A stretch of 64,000 bases of DNA from Gnomoniopsis sp. IMI 355080. Lineage: Eukaryota; Ascomycota; Sordariomycetes; Diaporthales; Gnomoniaceae. Shown one piece after another: positions 44,574-57,106 of this stretch. The stretch is taken from the NCBI GenBank assembly GCA_027946555.1, contig JAPEVC010000192.1, positions 1-64,000 on the forward strand, given 5' to 3'. The translations under genes and the position numbers were made by a program. The notes beneath the pieces are model-generated. The model was given only the letters and a program-made list of their open reading frames with translations, was not told where the DNA came from and ran no database searches. Position 1 is the stretch's first letter; every line of letters begins with the position of its first letter.

Positions 44574-46903
44574 CTTGCTGACTTGACTTTCGAATTCAAG
44601 GCACGAGACAGAAGCAGGCAAGCAGATGCGAATGCGGACTCGGGGCGGTGGGATAAATTGAGGAGTGGGGCGGCTCCCGTGTAAGTGAAGTGAGGCCTCG
44701 CAGTACGGCGTGATTCGCAGAAGAACAACACAAACGAGCAGCAATCTGGAGTGTGTAGTTGAAATAATGCAACACAACTGTGAAAGAGTGCTAATCAAGG
44801 GGGTTAAGCTGACGGCCTGAAGGTTTGAAGCAGGGTGATGCGGCGGCGTGGTAATTGTCGCCACCCACAGTGAAGTGGCAGAGTGGTAGAGTGGCCAACA
44901 ATGGAGCCTCGGCCGCCCCCCGGGCAGGGCAGCAGGGCAGGCAAAGTGACAGCGCCTGGGCACCTGGACACTCACTCGAGCCCCATGTTGATCGACGCTC
45001 TGGGCTCTCGAATCAACCGTAATTGGCATACAAGCCGACAGGGAAGCAGACATCCTCCTCCAGGATTCCAGTGGAGATTAAACAGCTCACAAAAACACAC
45101 GCAGCGCAGCGCAGCAGACGTACCTTTGGCGGCTACCGCGACAGGCATCTTGAGATGTGGGTTCCGAATGTCCCGGAGTCGATCAAATTGTTGTCGAGGT
45201 GCTCCAAAGGCCCGCGGCCAGGACGGTTCCTGGATCTGAAGGGGAACGAATCTAAAGAAAAATATAGAAGAGGAAGAAGGCAAAGGAAAATGAATTAATA
45301 CTTAGAAGATGATGAGGAAGGTGGTTGAGGCTCGGCCATCCGGGCAGTCCATTTGCCCCTCTTTTCCGATAAGCGATAAACGTTACTTGAGCCCTCATAG
45401 TAGTTTGGCAGGCAGTCTGTGTACCTATTTCGCATGACTTACATGCCAACCCCGGCGCCACTTCCACTCTACGTAAGCCCATCTCAAACGTCTCTGTACC
45501 TGTAACCTGGGTATGCGTTGCGCTGTGGCTGGTACTGCGTAGAACTACATCCCTGCGACTATAATGAAATTCCCTTGCGTTTTATTTCTAAATTTGGCGA
45601 AAGACCTCTGTCTTCCTGGGCTCTTTAGTGGACTTCCACTTATACTAAGTGTTGTACAAACATATACCACGGGCAACTTTCTTGAACTATGGGTCATGAG
45701 AGTTGCTCATTGAGTATGGCGCTATCTATCAACTCTCCACAAGTAACAACATACCATATCTATAGTATTGCCTTATGCCTATATTGTGTACATGTGCGAA
45801 GTGATCATGTAAGTGGTGCAGAGACTCGTAGTAGGTACAGCAGTGACGTGGCTATGAAGTACTGCACAGTATGGTCAAAGAGATTCAACAATCCACTCCG
45901 GTTTCCGTACATGCTTAGAGGTAGAAGGGTGTGAGAACTGTGGGGTTGAATTTGTAGAGACAAAGCTCAAAACGAGGCGTGTCCATTTGCACATGCAATT
46001 CTTTGATGATATGCACAAGGAGAGAAGCATTTCCACGGTGACAGGCGATTATATGCATTTCATGACTCCCGTCGCAGTAGAACCCAAATGCAAGAGCTTT
46101 GCTGCTCAACTTACAAATCCATAGCGTTGAGTGGGTATATGGGAGGAGGTGAAGTCATAGTGGGGTTGAGAAATTTGTACTGAAGTTTTTCCAGCGAAGA
46201 TTTGGGGAGGGGTGATCGAGCACCCGTCCAGGTACGGAAAGAAAGTATCGTTGCGGCTGGTGTGGGTTTAATGAAAACTGTTGTTGACTAGCAGAACCTA
46301 TTTCTCTAAAATGTACTAGATTCATGAATAGCGCGTATTTGGCCGTTTGTGTTGCACACTTTTTACCGTCATTTCGCCGGTGAATTAGAACAACAGGAGT
46401 TGCATAGAACCTTAAAAAGACTGTCTGATTCAAGAACAGAACAACAATACAAGAGGGCCAAAACACAATCTGTTAGAGGCTTGCTTGTGAGGACTAATAT
46501 GTACATAGTAGAATTTGCTATGTGAGGGCACTTGGAATAAGTGTAAGGATTGAGGCTGAAAGGAAGGGAAGCGCCTAGAATCTTCGCGGCGGTTGGGATG
46601 CGCATACCCCCGTAGGGTGTATTTATCTACAGGTGTGGCCAACGTCCTGGCGACGAAATTTCTCAGCCTCTAGAACCTGTTTGACAGCCACAACGACAAC
46701 TGCGCTTTGCTGCATTTCTTTCACAACACCACGAACCTTTTCTTCCCCCTTCTGAAACAAGCAACTCACCTGGCATCTATTGCTTGAACCACACTCCGAT
46801 CTAATACTTCGTCACACCCACCTTTGATCCCATCGTACTCCAGATACGAACCTCTTATTTACAGTACCCCGCCATCCGCCTCATTCCCTCATAATCCGCC
46901 ATC
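44574..46903. other. Divergent intergenic region of about 2.3 kb
   Basis: Upstream of both the membrane-anchored protein and the Hsp110 gene. No gene is supported. The last ~330 bases hold heat-shock-element-like words and a long CA/CT-rich leader. Confidence 0.45.
46578..46662 (+). promoter_or_regulatory. Heat-shock-element-like pairs upstream of Hsp110
   Basis: Two inverted GAAnnTTC pairs: GAATCTTC at 46578-46585 and GAAATTTC at 46655-46662, about 320 and 245 bases before the ATG. Heat-shock factor normally needs three alternating units; neither site has a clean third unit in register, so this is moderate evidence only. Confidence 0.35.
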
Positions 46904-49575
46904 ATGAGTGTCGTCGGTATGTTGCGCTGACCCTTAGACCCAAACCTACAGTACCTGGCCTCTTCTCTCTGACCTGCTGACACTTTCTGCCTTCCAGGTG
47001 TCGACTTCGGTACACTCAACACGGTCATCGCTGTCGCCCGAAACCGTGGTGTCGATGTTGTATGTTGACCCCTCCACGATGCCAGCTCAACCTCGCATTC
47101 CTGGCCGCTCCTCAGGCCGCTGGCGTCGCTCTTCTACACGCGCTTTGATACTAACAATGTTTTTTGGCAGATCGCAAACGAGGTTTCCAACCGAGCCACA
47201 CCGTAAGTGCCCACTCCACGAAACCTTCGATCCTACCCTCTACGTTCAAGTCCCCGCTGACCCTTTTGCGCCCCAAACAGTTCCGTGGTCGGTTTCGGTC
47301 CCAAAGCAAGATACCTCGGTGAGGCCGCAAAGACACAAGAGATCTCGAACCTCAAGAACACCGTTACCTGCCTGAAGCGCCTTGCTGGACGCTCGTTGAA
47401 CGATCCCGATGTTCAGCTTGAGCAGCAGTACATATCAGCACCCCTGGTCGATGTCAAGGGCCAGGTTGGTGCTGAGGTCACCTATGCTGGCAAGAAAGAG
47501 GTTTTCAATGCTACACAGCTCTGCGCTATGTTCCTGAGCAAGATCAAGGCCACCACCGCCGCCGAGCTCAAACTGCCTGTGTCTGACATTGTCCTCAGCT
47601 GCCCTGCCTGGTTCACCGACATTCAACGCCGTGCCATGATCGACGCTGCTGAGATTGCCGGCCTGAAGCTGCTGCGCTTGATGAACGACACTACCGCTGC
47701 CGCTCTTGGCTATGGTATCACTAAGCTCGATCTGCCCGGCCCCGAGGAGAAGCCCCGCCGCGTTGCCTTTGTTGATGTCGGCCACAGCAACTACACCTGC
47801 TCCATTGTCGAGTTCAAGAAGGGAGAGCTCGCTGTCAAGGCCACCGCCTGGGACAGACATTACGGTGGCAGGAACTTTGACAAGGCTCTCGTCGACCACT
47901 TGGCCAAGGAATTCCAGGCCAAGTACAAGATTGATGTCTTCTCCAACCCCAGAGCTGTCGCCCGTATCCAGGCAGCTGCCGAGAAGACCAAGAAGATTCT
48001 GTCTGCCAACCAGCAGGCACCCATCAACATCGAGTCGCTGATGAACGATATCGATGTCTCTGCCATGATCACCCGCCAAGAATTCGAGGCTCTCATCGCA
48101 CCCGTCCTCGAGAAGACCGTTGCGCCCCTGGAGCAGGCTCTGGCTGAGGCCAAGCTCACCAAGGACGATATCGACATCATTGAGGTTGTCGGTGGTGGCT
48201 CTCGTGTGCCGGCTGTCAAGGAGCGTATCCAGGCTTTCTTTGGCAAGGGTCTGTCATTCACCCTTAACCAGGACGAGGCTGTTGCTCGTGGCTGTGCTTT
48301 CAGCTGCGCCATCCTTTCCCCCGTCTTCAAGGTCCGCGACTTCTCCGTTCAGGACGCCATCTCCTACCCCATTGAATTTGCTTGGGAGAAGGCAGCAGAC
48401 ATCCCCGACGAAGACACCAGCCTTACCGTCTTCAACCGTGGGGGCGTACTGCCCTCGACCAAGATTCTCACATTCTATCGCAAGCAGCCTTTCGATCTTG
48501 AGGCTAGGTACGCGAAGCCAGAGGATCTTCCTGGGAAGATCAACCCTTGGATCGGTCGTTTCTCGGTCAAGGGTGTGAAGGCCGCCAATGGGCCTGAGGA
48601 CTTCATGATTTGCAAGTTGAAGGCTCGCGTTAACATCCACGGCGTCTTGAACGTCGAGAGTGGCTACTATGTGGAAGACCAGGAGGTTGAGGAGCCTATT
48701 CCTGAGGAGTCGAGCAAAGAGGGAGAGAAGAAGGATCCTGATGTGAGTAATTTGGCGCCTGTAGAGTTGGACGAGTCAACAATGTCGCCTGTGAAGCGAA
48801 AGCCCTCGTCTTCCCCGCCCGTGGGAGGCGAAGCGAACATGCAGGCGAAGCGCAGGCGACCATTTGTTGGGCAGGACTATGAGGACGAGAGGAAAGACAA
48901 GCTGACAGTTTCATCAAAGGCCATGGAGACCGACAAAGAGGAGAAGCCCAAGACTCGCAAGGTCAAGAAGCAGGTCCGTAAGGGTGAGCTGGCTATCGTT
49001 GCCGGCACGCTCTCTCTTGATGACCAGGCTAAGGCTCTCCTGAACGAGAAGGAGGGCTCTATGGTTATGCAGGACAAGCTTGTCGCCGACACCGAAGAGA
49101 AGAAGAACGAGCTCGAGTCCTTCATCTACGATCTCCGGAATCACCTTGATACCAAGTACGACGAGTTCGTCACTGAGGAGGAGAAGGAGAAGATCAAGGC
49201 AAAGCTTGAGGCCACTGAGGTAAGCTAGTCGACCTTTCGCATTGTCATGCCTCGTGATTAACGCTAACTTTATTCAAGGACTGGCTTTACGAGGAAGGCG
49301 AGGACACTACCAAGGCTGTCTACATCGCCAAGATGGACGAGATACGCGCCATGGCCGGTCCCGTCTTCCAGAAGCACTTCGAGAAGGTTGAGCGGGAGCG
49401 CCAGGAGGCCCAGGCCAAGGCCGATGCCGAGAAGGCCAAGAAGGCTGCCGAGGAAGAAGCCCGTAAACAGGCCGAGGCGGCGCAGAAAGCCCCCCAGGAG
49501 GGCTCCAAGGATGCAGAGATGACGGATGCCGACGCGCCCAAGGCCGAGGTCGAGGAGGCTGGCGACCCGGAGTAG
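46904..49575 (+). CDS. Hsp110 (Sse1/Hsp88-type) nucleotide-exchange chaperone
   Basis: Exons 46904-46916, 46998-47059, 47171-47202, 47281-48742, 48920-49219 and 49279-49575 give 721 residues. Hsp110 proteins bind ATP and act as nucleotide-exchange factors and holdases for cytosolic Hsp70. Evidence: GVDFGTLNTVIAVARNRGVD and IANEVSNRATPSVVGF rebuilt across three small exons; LSCPAWFTDIQRRA; LRLMNDTTAAALGYG; FVDVGHSNYTCSIVEF; EVVGGGSRVPAVKERI; the beta domain; and a helical C-terminus with KTRKVKKQVRKGEL, ending in a Lys/Glu/Ala-rich coil. The segment 48743-48919 reads through without a stop but has donor gtgagt, a CTGAC branch word and acceptor AAAG, and removal joins EKKDPD to AMETD as in relatives, so I treat it as an intron. 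With it retained the protein would be 780 residues. Confidence 0.92.
48743..48919 (+). other. In-frame, stop-free intron of the Hsp110 gene
   Basis: 177 bases, exactly 59 codons, open in the coding frame. Donor GTGAGT at 48743; branch-like GCTGACA at 48901-48907; acceptor AAAG ending at 48919. If kept, it adds 59 residues after residue 523 that include KRK and KRRR clusters 15 residues apart. Confidence 0.7.
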
Positions 49576-50107
49576 AGTCCTGGGCGTGAGGCTGCCGGAG
49601 ACGCCGGAGACGCCGGAGATCCGATTTTCCTAGACTAGCGGAGGGATAGAGAGGTGTACTCAAAGGGAGCATTTTATGACATGAAGGTGCGAATGGTGGA
49701 TAAATCCCGGAACTGGAGACTGTGTAATGCGGTAAAGGAGAGAGGGCTCATACCTTTTGGCACGTCCGAGTCGATTCCTGTGATGTGGAACCAGATTACC
49801 CATGCAATCACGAAATACTTAGACTTCATAGATGATACGCAAATTGTATTGTTTTCGGCCAGTTCTTTCCGAAGGCGTGTACCGTGATGCTTATCTAGAG
49901 AATAAATGCGCAGAAGTTGGAATGTGTAACATGCTTTACGTGGGACACTTGAAGGATGCGTACGGGGTCATAGGAAAGACTCGCATTTTCGCCATCTGTT
50001 TTTTAGATTCCGCCATAGAAACCAGTTTTCGCAAACGCTATGGCACTAAAGTACACTTTTGGGGGGGGGGAGCCTGAACTGAACCAATGGAACCCGATCT
50101 ATGGAAT
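49576..50107. other. Intergenic region between convergent Hsp110 and eIF5B genes
   Basis: 532 bases of 3' flank, with a G-run near 50061. No further gene. Confidence 0.5.
49594..49619. repeat. Three-copy GCCGGAGAC tandem repeat
   Basis: Nearly three copies of a 9-base unit just after the Hsp110 stop codon (49573-49575), in the 3' untranslated region. Confidence 0.6.
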
Positions 50108-53100
50108 CTATGGAATGTCGAAGAGAGGCTTGAGCTTCTTCGCAATCAACATCCACTCATCGTTAGAGACGTCCTTTCTGTAGAACTCCTTGAGACAGTC
50201 GATGGAGGCACGCGAGATTTGACTGTAGAGGATGTCGCCCTCCTCCAGCTGTCTGCCATATGTGGGCTGGTGACCACCCATCTCGATCTTGACAGCAACA
50301 GAAGGTTGGCCCTTTTTGCAAACATTAATCTGCTTGTGCTCACGCTCGATGGAGGTACTGTAGTATGGTCAGCAAATGTTTATTTTATTTTATTATGGCA
50401 AGCCCATACAACGTGGACAGGCATGGGAAATGAACTTACACTCTGCCCATAGGCACGATTTCCTTGAGGCCAGTCGTAGCGTTGTGCTTGACGGCCGCAA
50501 TAGGCGTGTTGAGCTTGAGCTGGCCGTCAATCACGTCAACACCCACAACGATCGGGCCGGTCTTGTTGAAGACAGCCACAGGCTGGAGGATGCAGGGGAA
50601 GACAGCCAACATTTTCGAATCTTCCTTCTTCTTCTCCAAGAGTTCGTCCATGTGTTTGGTGAAAGAGTCGAAAAGGTGGTAAATGATATCTGCGGTAAAG
50701 ATCTTGATGCCGTTGTCCTCGGCGTAGGCCTGAGCTTCTTTTTCGACCTTGACGTCGAAACAGAGCATGACAGCATAGTCGGGCGACTTCTCCAGCATGG
50801 CACCGCACTGCATGACATCGCGTTTCGACACAGGGCCGATGCCGACATTAGCTACGGGGATCTTGCAGGTCTTCAAGAAGTCGAGCAAAGCCTCTAGTGA
50901 ACCAAGCGTCGAGGCTTGGACGGAGACACCTCGGCCGGTCTTTTCCACTCTGCTAAACAGCGCCTCGAGATCGTTCTCAAGCTCATCTTCGATGTCGTCT
51001 TCGTCGTCATCAGGTCCAGCGACGAGCAGACGAGAACCAGCGATAGCCTTCTCAAGACCAGGCGCAACGATCTTCACACCAAGAGCGGCCTTGATCTCCT
51101 TGTTGTGGACGTATTGGGATTTCAGACGAAGCTCCTTGAGCAGTTCTGGAGTAAGGAGTGCTCGGACGTTGGTCTTGATGATACCTTCTGTACCACACAA
51201 GAGGATCCGGTCACCTTCCCTCATGATGCCATTGGATAAGATGATGTCAATGGTCATACCGAAACCTTCAATCTGCTTGACCTCGAGAACAGTCGCCTGG
51301 ACCTCGGAGAGATACATTAAAGAACCAACCATCCTCTCTTGCGTGAGCTGGATGATGAGCTTAAGCATGTCCGGAATACCCTCGCCAGTGTGGGCAGACG
51401 TGGGGATCAGAGAGACGAATTTGCTCAGAGACTTATTCTCGTAGTAGAGCTCCGCGTTGAAACCTTGCTCGGCGAAAGCGACCTTGGTCTGATCCAGACG
51501 GTTCCTGAACTCATTCTGTACTCCCTTAGTTTGAAGCGCCAAACTGTCCTGGAAGCCATTGTTGTCGATCTTCTTCCAGCCGTAAAGACGATCAATCTTG
51601 TTGAGAGCCACAACGAACGGTGTCTTGCGGTCGCGCAACAGCTTCATGGACTCAAGAGTCTGGGGCTCGAGGCCGTGCATGATATCGACGACCAGAATCG
51701 CGATGTTGCAGAGCGAAGAGCCACGGGAGCGGAGGTTGGAGAAAGACTCGTGACCGGGTGTGTCGATGACCAGGAGACCGGGAACTTTGAATTCAAATTT
51801 GCCATCCTTGTTGACCACATTTGTCTTTTGCTGGAGAGCATCCACTGGGAAGTACGTAGCACCAATCTGCTGCGTGATACCACCAGCTTCGCCCTCTTGG
51901 ACGTTGGTTTGGCGAATCTTGTCCAAAAGCTTTGTCTTGCCAGTATCGACGTGACCCAGAATACAGCAGATAGGCGATCGGAGGTTGTCCTTGGAGCGAG
52001 CAGCCAGAGCGGCCTGGTGTGCCGCCTCGCGTCTTGCCAAAGCCTCCCTCTTCCGCTGTGCCTCAGTGTTGGCAGCCTCATCCTCCGACTCCGATTCCGA
52101 TTCCTCCTCGGAGGAAGACTCTTCTTGTTTTTTGGAGTCTTTCGAGGGAATTTTGGGTGTGTCACCTGTCTTGGCTGCATCTGCACCGGAGTGCTCAGCT
52201 TCATCGTCGCTATCTGCATCCCAGCTCTCCTTGACGTCCTCATCTGAAGCAGCAGCAGCTTCCCAGTCGTCCATGATCTCATCCTCTGCAGCAGCCTTGG
52301 CCTTTGCAGCAGCCTCGGCCTCAGCCTTCTCACGAGCTATGCGCTCTTTCTCTTCGGCTTCTTTAAGGGCGGCCTCAGCTTGTATTCGTGCACGCTCAGC
52401 AGCCTCAGCCAGGATTTTCTCTTCGTCGACCTACAGACAGGTGGTCAGTGATTGCGATAAAAATGGGCAAAACCCTGTGTGACCATCTCATAGGAAGCTG
52501 TCACATAAGATACTGCCTCTGAGAAAATGTCCATAATTTGACTCACCTTCTCAACCTTCTTGCCCTTGCCCTTCTTCTTGTCGAAGGTAGGCTTCTTCGG
52601 AGCCTCACCATCCTTCAAGCCACCGACCTGAATGCCAGCAGCAAGCATCTGTTGAAGTTTCTTCTCATTGCGGGCTTTCTCCTCCTTTTGAGCCTTGGTG
52701 AGGTACTTGCCCTCCTTCTTCAGCTGCTCAATTTTTTCCTTCTCTTTTTGCTTCCTCCTGGCCTTCTCTTCCTCTTTTTGCTTGGCCTCCTCTGCCAGTC
52801 TGCGATCCTCCTCTTCAAGTCGAGCCCTCTCCTCAGCATCAAGGCGTGCGCGTTCCTCTTCTTGTCGTTTGAGAGCCTCTTGTTGCTCCTGGAGCATTCG
52901 TAGGGCCTTGGGTAGTTTCTTGCCGCCAGCGGCAGGAGCTGCAGCGGCAGCAGCGGGTGCAGCCTCCTCTTTCTTGGCCTCAACGGGTTTCGCAGTCTCA
53001 GCTTTGGTGGGTTTCTTCTTGGCTGCCTGTTTTGTTGGAGCGTTCTTAGCTTCTTTGCCCCATAGTAGACTAAGTTGCTGCTGCTGGTGATGATGCACAT

Positions 53101-53537
53101 ACCTGTTCCTTCTTGCGCTGCTTCTCACGCTCCTTCTTGGCCTTCTCCTTCTCAGCCTTGGTCAGGACTCGGCCGGTGGAATCAGTCTCATCAGCTTCGG
53201 CGGCCTTGGCAGGCTGCTGTTTGCCCTTGCCACCTTTGCCCTTCTTCTCTGGCAGGGCAAACTCGTCGTCAAGGTTTGCCTCAACAGGAGCCTTGGCGGC
53301 AATTTCTGGAACAGGTTCCTCCTCCTTGGGCTCTTCAGCGGGGAAGTCTTCAGAAAGACCCTTGGCCTTACGCTTCTCCTTCTTCTTGCGCAGGAGTGCC
53401 ATTAGGCCACCTGCAGCAGGCTCGTCATCGTCGGCTGGTGGCGGCGCATCGGCGTTGTCGGTGACAGGTGCAATAGACTCGCCCAGCTCAGCCTCCCAGT
53501 CGTCGTCCTGCTTCTTGCTCTTCTTCTTGGGAGCCAT
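50108..53537 (-). CDS. Translation initiation factor eIF5B
   Basis: Exons 53537-53103, 53044-52547, 52430-50440 and 50357-50108 give 1057 residues. eIF5B is the IF2-like GTPase that drives joining of the 60S subunit. The first ~310 residues are very rich in Lys/Glu/Ala (MAPKKKSKKQDDDWE, LLRKKKEKRKAKG, MLQEQQEALKRQEEERARL), and an acidic stretch runs up to the G domain. The G motifs are complete: GHVDTGKTKLLDK (~469), IGATYFP, DTPGHESF and NKIDRLYGW. Domains II to IV follow (GDRILLCGTEGIIKTNVRALL, VSVQASTLGSLEALLDFL, AVFPCILQPVAVFNKTGPIVVGVDV). The last exon supplies SIEREHKQINVCKKGQ and the C-terminal helix MLIAKKLKPLFDIP. The first intron uses acceptor gctaag because the nearer cttag would break frame. 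Converges on Hsp110. Confidence 0.94.
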
Positions 53538-54303
53538 TGTGCCTGTCAGTGGGTGGTATTGTTGTGAGAACTGCTGGGTGGCGGAAGTGGACAATAGTTG
53601 AAGAATTATTGTGGTGATTGAGACGGCAAGTCGCAAAAGTGGTGTGGGGTAAGCTTCCAGCAGTTGGATAGTGTACAAGGGTCAAGGCGTGAGGGCTGGT
53701 TTTGGGGGAGGGGGGAGATCCCACAGGCTGCTGACTCACCAACAAGTATTTTCTCTACAGCTGGGGAATAGTATTGTATTGTACTTTACTTAGATGGCAG
53801 GGATGGATGTTATTATACATAGTACCCTGGACCTTTTTGTATTCTCAGATACCACTTGTCCATGAATATTGCATAGTGGGAGATTTGTTTTCGATATTCC
53901 CCAAGGGCACTTGTTGTTGAGAAGTGAAACTATTACACCTACACCTAAGCTCTGTCAGGTGCAATATAACTCATTGTCTTACAACCTTGCTTGTTCCTAC
54001 TTCAGCTGATGGCTTCGTGAACTGTTTATTATTTGAAGAGATTCCTGGTTGGAATGGCTGCCTGAACACCAGAAGCTGGGCCGGTCACCAAAAGTGATGG
54101 CTTCATGCGCCACACAATTCACCAGACCAATGACAGCTCTGCCACATACATATCCCAGGATTTTACATCATCATTGTATGTTGTTTAGGCCTTTCCAGCA
54201 GATTGTCTCCTCTGCTGATCACTGTAGGACAGTCCACCAGCCAGCCAGCCTTGATGTATAAACGCCGCCCACATTCCTGAATTTATCAGTCTTGCCCCAT
54301 TGT
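53538..54303. other. Intergenic region between eIF5B and the chitin synthase
   Basis: Upstream of eIF5B and downstream of the chitin synthase gene; nothing else is supported. Confidence 0.5.
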
Positions 54304-57106
54304 CTACCTCCTGGTATGTGGATAGTCTGTCTGATCCAGACCATTTGTCCCATCTTCATCATCATTCTCAACCCGATCCATGGCAAGCGGACTACGTCCA
54401 GTGCGTCTCCTACCACGCCCATCTTGTGACGGAGGCATCAAGCTCTGTCCCACTTCCCATTCCGGATTGCCTTCCCCTCCCCCAGGCAAGTTCTCCGGTG
54501 CGATATCCGTCATTGCAGGCGTTGCGCTCGGTCCATTCACTGGCGTGCCGGGCAACGTCTCCGCATAGCCTGCCTCACGCAGGGGCACCGTGTTGCTTTC
54601 TGATGACCCGGAGTTTGGCCGTCCATAGTCATACGTCCGGCTTCCATGAGAGTGCTGCAGTCGCGCGCTCTGTTGCATGAAGCTGCTGGCTTGGCTCGCA
54701 TGCGCCAGCTCGTACTTTCTCCGGTCTTCCTCGCTCAGGCGTGGGCGCGTGAACGAAGATCTCCTGTCATCAATAGATGTTGCCCGGCTAGGTGGATATC
54801 GTCGTGACTCGGGCTCGTCTTCGTACGGCTCGAAGTAGTTCTGCTCGACAGCTTTGCCCTTGTCGCCCACTGAGGCCTGCGAAATTGTGCTCATGTCCGA
54901 TTCGTGCAGCTCAATATCAGCTGCATTCCCACCTGGAGGCGCCGCAGCACGCCACCGCTTTTCAGCTTGATGAACGTAGTTGTTACTGCTCTCCCCGCCA
55001 GTCGTTGACGACAAGTACCCGCTCCCGCCTGATTCATCCACGGGATCAAGGTACTTATAGAACCCGCCCGCGGTCCTTTGCGGCGCGGCGAAAAGACCCT
55101 CGACTTGAGGCGGCGGCTGGAGCACACTATGCTGCCGTGCCAGCCCATCGCGACGACTTCTGCTCATGCGCCGACTAACCCGGCGATTTATGCCAGTGTC
55201 GGCACTTGTCTTTGCTACCTCACCTTGCTGCTTCTGGGCGATCACAGCGGGGATGAACGTCTCCGGCACGACGTTCAACTCGTCACCTGTCTGCTCAGCG
55301 TATTCAATGGCCTCTTGTACGGTAGTGTTCTTATCTGCTGCGCCGGCGTCCGCTCTTGGTCCGCCCCATGTGCGCTGTCCAGCTGTGAAAATTCCGTAGA
55401 CCATGTAATACCAGTTGAAGAATGGGTTGAGCACGAACATCATTGGGTACAGCCAGATCTTATATCTTCTGAGTTTGGCTCCAAAGTAAACCATCAACAG
55501 CCAATTTAGTCCCAGGGAGACGCCAATGAAGCCAACGGGTAAGTCATTGATACTCTTCGTAGTCGACAGCAACGCAATTACCATAATAAAGAACAGCATT
55601 GCCGTCGTCCGGATAGTATTCTGACAGAACCGATATGCCACAAGGACCGGGTAGCGCTGCCAAAGGCGCCAGTCGGTGAGCATGCAAGCTTCGTTCGTAA
55701 TGAAGCCCAAGAACCACCGCCGGCGCTGCTTCACGAGCGACGTGTACGTCTGTACGGCCTCGGTCTTGCAGAAGGCGGAAGTGCACATTTGGATCTGGTA
55801 GCGCTGTTTGGCCCCGATCATAAACAAATGCGTAAGATAGCGGTCCTCGCCTAGATGGTCCTTGGCAAAGTCGAAGAGGTCCTCGCATGTCTCGGCCTTG
55901 TCAGCGAAGTAGTATTTTGCCATGCGGCGGAACGCGCTGAAGCGCAGCATGGTCAACGCGCCGGGGAGGCAGGTCACGGAACCGCAGCCGGACTCGACAG
56001 TGCGCTCAAAGAGCTGCCCATGGATGTACTCCATATCTTGTAGTAGCGTGATGATGCTATGCTTCTTGGTGGTGGAGGTAATCACGCCCGTCATGGCGAG
56101 CATGTTGCGCTTGTTACCAGGTGAAAATTCCATGTCGTAGAGGAAGTTCTGGAGGCAGTGACGATCGAGGATGCAGTCCGAATCAATGAAGAGAATGAAG
56201 AGGTTATCGTTGCGCTTGAGGTATTCGTTGTAGACCTTGTCAATGAGTTTGAAGGTCGCTTTCTGGCAATTTCTCTTTCCGCCGTGCGGAAATCGTGAGA
56301 CGGTGATGCGAGCGTCCTTGTAAGCAACATCAATACTCTTGGGGTATGACTCCATGGTCAGTGGGACACCAAGTCTCTCGATGGTGTTCAAATAGAGCTC
56401 GTCCTCTTGATCTCCGTCGAAAGACAGGAAGACGTGGATGCATGATGGCGGATAGTCGCACTCTACCACGGAATCAATAGCCGTGACAAGGACATCAATC
56501 TCTTCCTTGAAGCAGGGCATGACAATGACGACCTTGGGGGCGGAGTCCTCGTCCAGAAGTTGCTTGATACGCTTGGTCCTTCCGAGTTGGTGAGTAACGA
56601 GGTAATAGACACAGAATAGCCAGGGTATGGTCAGCAAGCCGGCAAAGGACCAGAATGCGAACCAGAGCAGAAACGAGACCATCTCCTGTGGAAAGACAGA
56701 GATAATCTGTTTGGGAAGCGGCAGAGAAACCACCATGATTGGCAAAAATATCATCCTGTGAGAAAGCTCAGCAAGTGCTGGGTATTTCCTTGGATGTGGA
56801 AACATAATACCAACCTGAGAAGTAGGAACGCCACGGCAATGACCACTGCCAGGACGTTTACGGTCCAGTGTTCTGATTTCCTGAACACTTTCCATAGGCA
56901 GTACATGAATGCACCAATCCAGAGGACCCATTCTAAAAACGCTGCCAGCATAAGGCAGCCGACAATGGCCGTGTAGACGATCTGAAGAAATGTCAGCAGC
57001 TATTCTGGTTTCGGGAGTTGTGAGGCCTTTGCAGAGCGCCACAAGCCTGTGCGCTGTCTTCCACGCATGAACGACTTACATCTTTGACGGCCCATGCTAC
57101 AGCCAT
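54304..57106 (-). CDS. Chitin synthase, division III type (class VI/VII, no myosin motor)
   Basis: Exons 57106-57080, 56981-56815 and 56755-54304 give 881 residues. The enzyme polymerises UDP-GlcNAc into chitin at the plasma membrane. Evidence: N-terminal membrane helices (IVYTAIVGCLMLAAFLEWVL, AVVIAVAFLLLR, MVSFLLWFAFWSFAGLL), then the GT2 domain with VVIVMPCFKEEIDVL, FLSFDGDQED, FILFIDSDCILD, GALTMLRFSAFRRM, GEDRYLTHL and the QRRRW signature in KQRRRWFLGF (~405). Further helices follow, and a Ser/Arg-rich cytosolic tail of ~250 residues, probably a regulatory region. It lacks the myosin motor and cytochrome b5-like parts of classes V and VII-with-motor, so I place it with the short division III enzymes; the exact class number needs a tree. 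The first exon is only nine codons (MAVAWAVKD). All joins keep phase. Confidence 0.88.

Noticed and set aside
44574..45053. N-terminal extension of the membrane-anchored protein by 160 codons
   Set aside because: The extension is Cys/His/Pro-rich, unlike the rest of the protein, and would bury the N-terminal membrane anchor; the ATG at 44573 is the natural start.
51339..52247. Plus-strand open frame of 302 codons
   Set aside because: Exact antisense of the eIF5B GTP-binding domain; the minus-strand reading has all G motifs.
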